A stretch of 12,270 bases of DNA. It comes from JAKBCQ01 sp021807585 (GTDB lineage Bacteria; Planctomycetota; Planctomycetia; Isosphaerales; Isosphaeraceae). Shown here piece by piece: positions 1 through 8,000 of this stretch (position 1 is the stretch's first letter; each line of letters begins with the position of its first letter). Both the position numbers and the translations under genes were made by a program. The stretch spans positions 1 to 12,270 of the forward strand of contig DAHWFG010000035.1 of NCBI GenBank assembly GCA_027325115.1, given 5' to 3'. The notes under the pieces are model-generated. The model saw nothing but the letters and a program-made list of their open reading frames with translations, had not been told where the DNA came from and made no database searches.

Positions 1-2109
1 GGACCCACTTATCTCGCCGCGGGAACCGGAAAGGGAACGATCAACGTTCAATCCATCTCCGGACCCACGACCGTCGATTCGTCGTCGAACCCCGATACGA
101 TCAACGTCGGTTCGCTCGCCCCCGCGTCGGGCGGCGTGCTGAGCTCGATCGGAGCCCTGCTTACCATCAAAGGAGGCCAGTATTTCGATATCCTCAACCT
201 CGACGACACCGCCGACGCATCGAACACATCACTCGCCGTCGCCGCGAACACCATCACCGGGCTCGGAATGGCCGTGGGAATCCAATATTCTCAATTGAGC
301 CAAACCAACATCCACCTGGGATCGGGAGCGAATACTGTTTTGATCCAGAACGACGGTTTCGGCGCCACGACGATCTTCGAGGGGAACGGCGCCACGACGG
401 CCTCGATCAACGCGACCCAGGGAACGACGACGATCAACGCGGGAACCGCAAACGACTCGTTCGCGATCGGGAGCCTCGAACCCGCGACCGGCGGCGTTCT
501 CAGCGGTATCGGCGGCGCCGTGCAAATCAACGGCGGAGCGGGAACCGATTCGCTCCAGATCGACGATTCGGCCGATTCGATCGCGCGATCGGGAATCCTC
601 ACCGCGTCAAGCCTCACCGGGCTGGGGATGACCAAGGGGGTCGCGTTCCAGTCGATCGCTTCGCTCAACCTGGCGCTCGGCTCGGCAGCGAATCAACTCA
701 CCGTCAAGTCGACGCCCGCCGCGCCCACAAAAATCACCGCGGGGAACGGCAATAATATCTTTATGGTTCAGGGGGATACCGGGCCCCTCTTCATCGCTCC
801 GGGTGCGGGGAACAACACCTTCGTCGTCGGCGGCCTGGCGCCCACGATCGGAGGAACGCTCGCCGGAATCAACGCCCCACTCACGCTCGACCCGGGATCG
901 GGGACGAATTTCCTCGTCGTCGACGATTCGGGAGACTCCGCGCCGCGAACCGGCGTTCAAACCGCGGCGGGCTTGATCGGCCTCGGCATGCCGTCGTCGA
1001 TCACCTTCGTCAATTTCAATAACGTCGCGGTCGACCTGGGTTCCGGAAACAATTATATCGATGTTATTGGAATCAATGCGTCGATCCGTCAGGATACGTT
1101 CAGCGGCGGTAAGGGGACGAACGTTTTCAACGCGACGATCGCGGGCGATTTGAACTCGAATATCACGCTCAATTCGTTCAATCTCGCGTCGTTCTACATC
1201 TCGGGGAATTTAAACGGTCGCGTTCTGCTTCAACCCTCGGGCGTGATCAACACATTCGGCGTCGGCGGATCGGTCGCCGCGGGTGCGCTCATCCAGGCCG
1301 CTTCGATCGGCGTACTCACCGTCAACGGCTCGGTCGCGGGAACGATCGTCGAATATTCCTTCGTCTCGCCGCCAAGTTCGGTCACGATCGGCGGATCGAT
1401 CGCCGCGGGCGCCGTCCTTTACTGGGTCGGGCCGATCCAAACAATCGCCGTCGTCCAAAACGTCTCGGGTACGGCCGAAAGCCTGGCGACGATCAACACG
1501 TTCTGGATCGGACAATCGCTCACCGCGACGGGATACGTCTCGGCGGCGACAATCGTTAATATGATTATTACGACTAATCTCGCGGGGACACTGGCGGCCA
1601 CGCAGGCGATCGACACCCTCAACGTCGGGATCGCGATCACCGACACCGCTCGGATTTACACCCCGTATCTCGGCGAGGTCATCGTCGACGGCAAACGCAT
1701 CAACCTCGCGTATGAGACCGAGATCGACCCCGAGGGCGAATCCACGACCGACGCCTCGGCCGAGATCGATATGTTCGCTCACTCGATACCGATCGCTCCT
1801 TCGCTCGCGGTCCCGATCACGATCGGCAAGCATTCACCCGCGTCGAATGCGATCGAAGCGCGGATTGGACGCGAGGAAACCGACGACCGCAAGCCGCGCC
1901 GTGAACGCTCGCTCGCGGCCGACCTCGCCGCGGGATCGATCCTCGCCGGCTTCGGCCTCCTCCGCGCCTTTAACGCCGAGGATCTCCTAAAACAGTTCCG
2001 CAAGGCAAACGAGGGCAAATCACGGCGATCGACCAAAGACGCCAAAACCGATCCCCACGCCGGCTCATTCCGCCCATTGTTCCGTTCCCCGCTCGGTCGG
2101 AGGGATTAA
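1..2109 (+). CDS. Giant secreted repeat protein, C-terminal 702 residues (5' end outside window)
   Basis: The frame is open from the first base, so this is the 3' part of a larger gene; the first internal ATG (position 136) lies inside a repeat and is not a believable start. Numbering from base 1, residues 34-393 hold three 120-residue repeats, and residues 1-33 match the end of a fourth. Each unit has a G-S/G-L-x-P-x-x-G-G start, a D-D-S/T-x-D block, a GLGM block and Gly/Asn-rich turns such as LGSGAN and GNGNN. One turn, GGAGTDSL, resembles an RTX calcium-binding nonapeptide. Residues about 394-550 form a different series around G-S-V/I-A-A-G and G-x-L, which suggests a beta-helix. The tail has an Ala/Gly-rich hydrophobic stretch (about 641-657, AAGSILAGFGLL) and then about 45 Lys/Arg-rich residues. 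I infer a large exported, possibly adhesin-like or surface-layer protein. No enzyme motif is visible and the precise role is unknown. Confidence 0.85.
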   Translation, partial: GPTYLAAGTGKGTINVQSISGPTTVDSSSNPDTINVGSLAPASGGVLSSIGALLTIKGGQYFDILNLDDTADASNTSLAVAANTITGLGMAVGIQYSQLSQTNIHLGSGANTVLIQNDGFGATTIFEGNGATTASINATQGTTTINAGTANDSFAIGSLEPATGGVLSGIGGAVQINGGAGTDSLQIDDSADSIARSGILTASSLTGLGMTKGVAFQSIASLNLALGSAANQLTVKSTPAAPTKITAGNGNNIFMVQGDTGPLFIAPGAGNNTFVVGGLAPTIGGTLAGINAPLTLDPGSGTNFLVVDDSGDSAPRTGVQTAAGLIGLGMPSSITFVNFNNVAVDLGSGNNYIDVIGINASIRQDTFSGGKGTNVFNATIAGDLNSNITLNSFNLASFYISGNLNGRVLLQPSGVINTFGVGGSVAAGALIQAASIGVLTVNGSVAGTIVEYSFVSPPSSVTIGGSIAAGAVLYWVGPIQTIAVVQNVSGTAESLATINTFWIGQSLTATGYVSAATIVNMIITTNLAGTLAATQAIDTLNVGIAITDTARIYTPYLGEVIVDGKRINLAYETEIDPEGESTTDASAEIDMFAHSIPIAPSLAVPITIGKHSPASNAIEARIGREETDDRKPRRERSLAADLAAGSILAGFGLLRAFNAEDLLKQFRKANEGKSRRSTKDAKTDPHAGSFRPLFRSPLGRRD
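100..1179 (+). repeat. Three tandem 360-bp (120-codon) protein repeats
   Basis: Units start at 100, 460 and 820. The same Gly codon of the G-S/G-L-x-P motif falls at 109, 469 and 829, so the period is exactly 360 bp twice in a row. Units 2 and 3 align without gaps over their first 57 residues, from the F-x-x-G opening to GLGM. The last third of unit 3 is degenerate and passes into the next domain. Bases 1-99 match the end of a unit, so the array continues to the left. DNA identity between units is much lower than the protein pattern, which points to an old duplication rather than recent slippage. Confidence 0.8.
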
Positions 2110-2452
2110 TCGTAGAAAATAGGCTGAATGGTTGGCTTGTGGCTTGACTCGTTGATTCTAGGGGTTAGTTAATATAGGGAAGCTTTCGCACGCAAACGAT
2201 CGTTTTCTTGGAATCGATAACCATCGGGCTCGATCGATCGCCGATTTGACGAGCGACGGTCGCGCAAGCAGCGGTTCCAAGGATTCGTATCGCTTTGATT
2301 GACGGATTGGATGCTAGGCCGGCGCCATCCCTCGCAGCTCGACCCAGCGAAGTTCCGTCGCAATGTGCCGAAGGCTTTGTTCGCGTCACCCTGGGAATAT
2401 GACCACCCGTCGATCGCCCGCGAGCTTACGTTCGCTTGAAAGGCTTCCACCC
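2110..2452. other. Intergenic region between two exported-protein genes
   Basis: These 343 bp hold no convincing gene. There is a perfect 12-bp palindrome AAACGATCGTTT at 2194-2205, which lacks a T-run and so is not a good terminator. TTGACT at 2144-2149 and TAATAT at 2170-2175 resemble promoter boxes, but the 20-bp spacer is too long to trust. In-frame ATGs at 2363 and 2399 could extend the downstream gene. The extra residues (MCRRLCSRHPGN and following) look like read-through of non-coding DNA, so I leave this region unassigned. Confidence 0.5.
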
Positions 2453-4891
2453 ATGCGATTCCATATCAATGCACATGATGGCTCATCACCTACTTACGAA
2501 CGGACGCGCTCGTCCAGGACGAGCCGATCTCCCCGCCGGACAAACGCGCCTCGGCTCGAACAGCTCGAATCGCGCGAGTTGCTTGCGATCAGTAATCTCT
2601 CGGCGGTCAATCCGATCACGCCATCGCCGATTGCCGGAACGTCGTTCACCAATGCACTCGCAACGTTCACCTCGACCGATACGTCATTCAACGGAATCGT
2701 CAACTGGGGCGACGGCTTCGCGTCGGTCGGCAACTCGGTATCGATCGTCGAAACGAATCCCGCCACCAACACGTGGACCGTATCGGCATCTCACACATAT
2801 ATCGCGGCGACGATCCCTGGCAATCCTTATCCGATCACAATATCAGTAACGGATAATGCAACCCCGACGGTCCCGCCGAGCGTCGTTTACACCTCGGCGA
2901 TCGTCAATGACGCCGCGATCACGGTCACGCCGATGAACATCACGGCGCAAACGGGAATCGGTTTCACGAACACCGACGTCGCGACGTTCACCTCGCTCAA
3001 CCCGTTCGCCCCGGCGCGAACGTTCGCCGCCACGATCAACTGGGGCGACGGTTCGCCCACCACCGCGGGGCTCGTCGTTCCCGATGGAACCAATCCCCCC
3101 GTGTTCCATGTCGAAGGCTCGCACGCTTATTCGACTTCGACGACAAAATTCGGCGCCCCCTATCAAATAACCGTTACGGTACACAGCACGGGCGGAAGCA
3201 CCGCCGCCAATCCGACCCCCGGACAGGCGACCGTAACCAATTCCTCCCTCAATGCGCAGGCGGTCCCGATCTTCGCCACCGAGGGAACCACGCTCTCGAA
3301 CGTCGTCGTCGCGAATTTCTCCGATACCGGCGGTTTCCTTCCCAACACCACCTATCAGGCCACAATCACCTGGGGTGATGGAACCCCGAACACAGTCGTC
3401 ACGCCTACATATGTTGGCGGATCGAATTATCAGGTCGTCTCCAATCATACGTATGAAGACGGCGGCAATTTCCCCGTGTCGGTCGCGATCACCACCGACG
3501 GAAACGCCAATGCGACGACGACGGGCGACGCCGCGGTCGTTTTCGCGCACCCCCTGGTCGCCCCGATCAACATCACGACGACCGAGCGAACGCAATTCGC
3601 GGGCTACGTGGCGCAATTTAGCGTCATCCCGGGGGTCTTCTCCGGACCCGCGAACGATTACATCGCGTCGATCGATTGGGGCGACGGCACTCCCCCCACC
3701 CAGGGCCAAATCCTCGCCGTCCCGGGGGGGTATCTTGTTAATGGAATCCACACATACGCGAGCGCTCAAGCTCCGTTCTCGCAGAATTACCCCGTCACCG
3801 TCACGATCCATGATCTCGTCGGCGGTACTTATACAAGCGTCACCGGACAGGCCGTCGTCAACGCGATCCCGATCGTCCTCACAGGCAAGCTAGACCCCGC
3901 GACCGACACCGGTATCTCGAACACCGACGCCATCACCAGCGACACCCAGCCGCGCTTCTTCGGCACGTCCAAACCCGGTTCGCTTATTTATGTTTATGCG
4001 ACTCCATATCCCGCGGGCGGTTCCACGTTCCTCATCGGTCAAACCGGAACCAGCCCCGAGGGTACATGGAGCGTCGTCAGCACCCCCCTCGTTCAAGGAC
4101 AATACACGATCACCGCGACCGCGATCGATCCCGTCGACCGCCAAAGCTCGACGATCCAGATCCTCCCCAACGCGACCCAAGGTCCTCTCACAATCGTCAC
4201 CCAGGGCCCCAAGATCATCGCGTTCAATCTCGACGTCCTCACCGGCGAATTCGCCGTCACCTTCCAGGGAAGTCTCGCGGGGCTCGATCAAGCGACGCTT
4301 AACAATGGAAATAATTATATCTTTACAAGCTCGTTCACGCGCGACAAGCTCGGGTACGGCGGCAAATTCCTCGTGACGGGTCTCGTCACGACGCCTCCGT
4401 CGAATCCCTTGGCGCCTCAAACCGTGATCGGCTTCATCAATAACGGCATGCCGTTGCGGGGCGGACAATACAAACTGACGGTCGTCTCGGGCGGCGTCTC
4501 GGGCGTTCAGGATATCGCCGGCAATGGACTCGACGGCGACTTCTACGGCTTCTTCCCCTCGGGAGATAACCGAGTCGGCGGAAACTTCGTCGCGCGGGTC
4601 AACAGCCTGCACACGCACGTCTCGGCGCCCCTCCCCGATATCTCGTCGGCGAGCCCCGTTCATCCCCCGGGAACCCTCGGCACGCCCTACCGCTTGAAAC
4701 CGATCTTCCCGGGTCATCACCGGTTCGCCGTCAAAGCGTTCGGAGCGTCCGCGAGCAATCCGCTCGGCCAGAACGGTTACTTCCTCCAGACAAGACACGG
4801 ATTCGCGCCGATCGATCCCAAGGTCGATCCCAGACGTACCGCCCTGATCGCGCTCATCGAAGCCAAACGCGCCGATCACCGCCGCGTTTGA
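2453..4891 (+). CDS. Exported PKD-repeat protein with LEPR-XLL-like N-terminus
   Basis: I chose the ATG at 2453 (812 residues) because GAAAGG lies 9 bases upstream; ATGs at 2399 and 2363 are also in frame. Residues 35-45 read LEQLESRELLA after an Arg-rich start. This is the planctomycete LEPR-XLL type motif found near the N-terminus of large exported proteins. Four PKD-like domains follow, each with the hallmark WGDG (Trp at residues 85, 197, 307 and 409), preceded by strands such as ATINWGDG and ending in a HTY/HAY strand. Residues about 473-570 look like a bacterial Ig-like domain, with DTGISNTDAITSDTQP and a PGS turn. The last about 240 residues include an AGNGLDGDFYGFFPSGD segment and a basic tail. 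PKD domains usually mediate protein or glycan binding at the cell surface; no catalytic domain is seen. It is the last gene before a strong hairpin and converges on the next gene. The ligand is unknown. Confidence 0.85.
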   Translation: MRFHINAHDGSSPTYERTRSSRTSRSPRRTNAPRLEQLESRELLAISNLSAVNPITPSPIAGTSFTNALATFTSTDTSFNGIVNWGDGFASVGNSVSIVETNPATNTWTVSASHTYIAATIPGNPYPITISVTDNATPTVPPSVVYTSAIVNDAAITVTPMNITAQTGIGFTNTDVATFTSLNPFAPARTFAATINWGDGSPTTAGLVVPDGTNPPVFHVEGSHAYSTSTTKFGAPYQITVTVHSTGGSTAANPTPGQATVTNSSLNAQAVPIFATEGTTLSNVVVANFSDTGGFLPNTTYQATITWGDGTPNTVVTPTYVGGSNYQVVSNHTYEDGGNFPVSVAITTDGNANATTTGDAAVVFAHPLVAPINITTTERTQFAGYVAQFSVIPGVFSGPANDYIASIDWGDGTPPTQGQILAVPGGYLVNGIHTYASAQAPFSQNYPVTVTIHDLVGGTYTSVTGQAVVNAIPIVLTGKLDPATDTGISNTDAITSDTQPRFFGTSKPGSLIYVYATPYPAGGSTFLIGQTGTSPEGTWSVVSTPLVQGQYTITATAIDPVDRQSSTIQILPNATQGPLTIVTQGPKIIAFNLDVLTGEFAVTFQGSLAGLDQATLNNGNNYIFTSSFTRDKLGYGGKFLVTGLVTTPPSNPLAPQTVIGFINNGMPLRGGQYKLTVVSGGVSGVQDIAGNGLDGDFYGFFPSGDNRVGGNFVARVNSLHTHVSAPLPDISSASPVHPPGTLGTPYRLKPIFPGHHRFAVKAFGASASNPLGQNGYFLQTRHGFAPIDPKVDPRRTALIALIEAKRADHRRV

Positions 4892-4914
4892 AGATCCGCC
4901 GATTCACCGATCAA

Positions 4915-4961
4915 AAAGGGACGAGGTCGACCGCGTTACGACGGCCGATTCTCGTCCCTTT
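4915..4961. terminator. Bidirectional intrinsic terminator between convergent genes
   Basis: AAAGGGACGAG (4915-4925) and CTCGTCCCTTT (4951-4961) are perfect 11-bp inverted repeats around a 25-nt loop. An A-run precedes the left arm (from 4913) and a T-rich tract (TTTATTTATT) follows the right arm, so both transcripts can end here. The hairpin lies 23 bp after the stop of the PKD gene and about 50 bp after the stop of the minus-strand gene. Confidence 0.75.
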
Positions 4962-5009
4962 ATTTATTAAAAATCTCGATATTCTTGGAATCCACGTCGA
5001 TTCGCGTTT

Positions 5010-8000
5010 TCAATCTCTCAATTCCGCGGTGATCGACATGACGACCGGCGCGGTTCGGTCGCGTCCCTTAATGAACTCGATCGATTCGACGGCCTCGTCG
5101 CGAGCAACCTCGATCGCCAGATATCGAATCTGTCGACCCCCCAAATTGAACGCGAGCTTCGATTCGGGAACGTCGATCACGCGAATGTAATCGGCGAAGT
5201 GAACGCCGTTTTTCAGCGGGTGATCCTCGGTCTTGCCGTCGGCGTAATGAATCCGCACAATCATCGAAACCGTCGGCTCAACCTGTCCCCCCGCGAATCC
5301 CCAACCGCTCACCCCGCTCAATAAATGAAACGCTCGCGCTTTAATATGACAAGGAACCGTCACCGATCGGGGCATCTTGGGCGGAATCAGCCCCTCGGGA
5401 CCCCGCAGCATGATCGCGTTCGGAATCCGATCACCACGCGGATCAACCAACAAAAACGGAATCCCGGCGAACGTCTTCGGCGTCCAATCTTCAAACACCA
5501 ACCGTTCGATGTCCGATTCCTCGCTGTAAAACATCCCCTTCGTCGTCACCACCGTCGCCGATCTGCGCAAATCAATCGGAACATATTTGCCATGCTGCGT
5601 TAAAAACGCCAACAAATCGGCGATTCCCTCCGCCGGAACCTGCTTCTCAAAACCCTCGGGCATCAGCGATTTCTTGCTCGCCGCCAACTCCTCAATCCGA
5701 TCCCGCGGAATCGCGTGCCGTTTCCCCTCGGAATCGAGCAGCTCGATCGACGTCTTCGATTCCGACGACAAAAGTCCGCTCAGAATCAATCCGTCGGTCG
5801 TCACAACCGAATACTGAACAAAATTGCCCTCAACGCTCCGACTGGGATCAAGTATATGAATCAACAATTCTTCACGAGGATGAACCGACATCCCCGTCAG
5901 ATCGGGACCGATCACGTTCCCCTTCCCCGAATGCATATGACATTTGGCGCATTGCTGTTCAAACACCACCTTGCCGCGACCGGGATCGCCCCCCTTCAGA
6001 ACAATCGGCGCCAGCGAATCGATCACCTTCTGGCGATCGGCGTCGGGCGCGCCTCCCCCTTGACCGATCAACTTCCGCGCACGATCGGCGATCTTCGAAT
6101 TGGGATGTGTTAATAAAGCTTGACGTTGATCAAGCGCCAGCTCGTCGAGCCGAGCCTTCCCCGCGTCGGCGCCGTTTAAGAGCGCCTCGGTCCAATCCCC
6201 CCGCGAAAGCAGCACCCGAAGCGCCTCGGCGCGCACTGCGGGGGTCGCCGACGCCAACGATTCGACCAACGCCTCTCCAGCCTCGCGATTCTCGCTCGAA
6301 CCGACCGCGTCGATCAGACCCAAAGCCAACGTCGGAGACGTTCGCGGAGTGACGATCGACAGCAACCGCTTAACGGGTTCAATCGCGTTTCGCTTGAACA
6401 TAATCAATCGATTCGCCGCGTCGATCCGCTCGCCGTCCGGAACCTTCTCGTCGGCGACCGTCGCCGCCAACCGATCCGCGATCTCCCCCGCGAATTTCTC
6501 GATCCCCTTCGCGCCGATCCTCTCGGCGAAAGCCGCGGCACGCGCCTGCTCGGTCGACGACAATTTCAGCATCAATTGCACAATCGCTTGATCCGCCGAT
6601 TCGCTCAAACCGGGCTTGCGATTCCTCGGCCAGCCGTCCGATAACCCCGCGATCACCGCGTTCTGTATCTTCGTATTCGCACCAATCAGAGGCGTCAGAA
6701 TCGCTTCAACCTCCTTCACGTCCCCACCCCGAGCCAGATGCCCCGACACCCGCCCAGCGATCGCGATCGTCTCGGCGTTCACACCCCGTCCGCCAAAATC
6801 ACGCGCCGCGATCGCCTTGATAAAACCGACCGCATTCTTCGCCGCGGCGCTCGTCGCCGCCTCGGCAAGCAGACGATCGCCCGCCGCGCCGCCGCTCGCC
6901 AGAAACTCCGCAACTCGCTTCGCAAGCATCTCCGAAGCAGGCAGATCGGCGATCCTCAGCAACGCCTCCAACCGCACCTGCGCGTCGTCGTCTTCCAGCA
7001 AATTCGCGCCCAAAAGATCGACTCCCGTCCGCTCGACCTCGGGCAATACCAGCATCGCCGCGCGACGAACCCCAGCCGAAGGATGACGCAACGCCGCGCT
7101 CGCCGCCGCAATCGACTCGGCGTCTTTCCCGTCAAATCGACCCAACCCGTGAAGCGTCCAAAGCGCGTGAATCACCCCCGGATTCAACCCCACGTCGTCG
7201 ACCGTCTTATCCCCCAACATCTCCACCAAATCCGGTACGACATCCGTCTTGCCACGCTCCACCAACAACCGCTGCGCCGTCAATCGCCAAAACATGTTTG
7301 TGCTTTTTAGCACCGCGACGAGCTGCGTCGGATTCCCGGGATCCAACTGAATCGGCGTGTACGGCTTCGAAGACTCGTGAACGATCCGATAAATCCGCCC
7401 GTGCGTCTTATCACGCAACGGCGTTTCATAAGCGCTCCCCTTACCCGTCTTGAAACCCTGGGGAGTCGGATTGTGCTGAACAATATAACTATACCAATCA
7501 ATGATCCACACGTTTCCATCGGGACCGACCTCGGCCATGATCGGCGAAGTCCATTCGTCGTCGCTCGCCAGCAGATTCCACGAATTGTGCGACCGGAAAC
7601 CCGCGCCGCGCGGCTCGAGCGTGAACGTCGCGGTCAGGTGTCCCGTCGGCTCGGCGACAAACGCCGTCTTGTTCCAATACACCTTGGGATACTCGCGAGC
7701 CGTATAAAGCGCGTGCCCCGCGGCCGCGGTGAATCCGCCGAACCAATCAACCTGACGCACCTTGTCCGTGATCGGCCAATACCGATTCGTATCGGCGATG
7801 CTTTCAAGCACGCTCGGCGACCAACCCCGAACCCCCTCGTAATACCGATTCGGAATCGCCATGAACACGCTCGGACATCCGTTCGCCGTCGACCCGAAAA
7901 CGAGCCCCTCCTCGCTGAATCCCACCCCCCACGAATTGTTGTTCGTATTCCGCAACACCTCAAGCTTCGATCCATCGGGCTTGAACCGGAAGATCGCCAT

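Noticed and set aside
1210..1833. 207-codon minus-strand frame inside the giant repeat protein gene
   Set aside because: It is a low-complexity Arg/Asp-rich translation with no start signal and lies opposite a well-supported frame.
2843..4879. Two long minus-strand frames (322 and 329 codons) opposite the PKD protein
   Set aside because: They encode Arg/Asp/Gly-rich sequence without domains. They exist because the G/C-ending codons of the real gene leave few stops on the other strand, and the plus-strand frame has clear PKD motifs.
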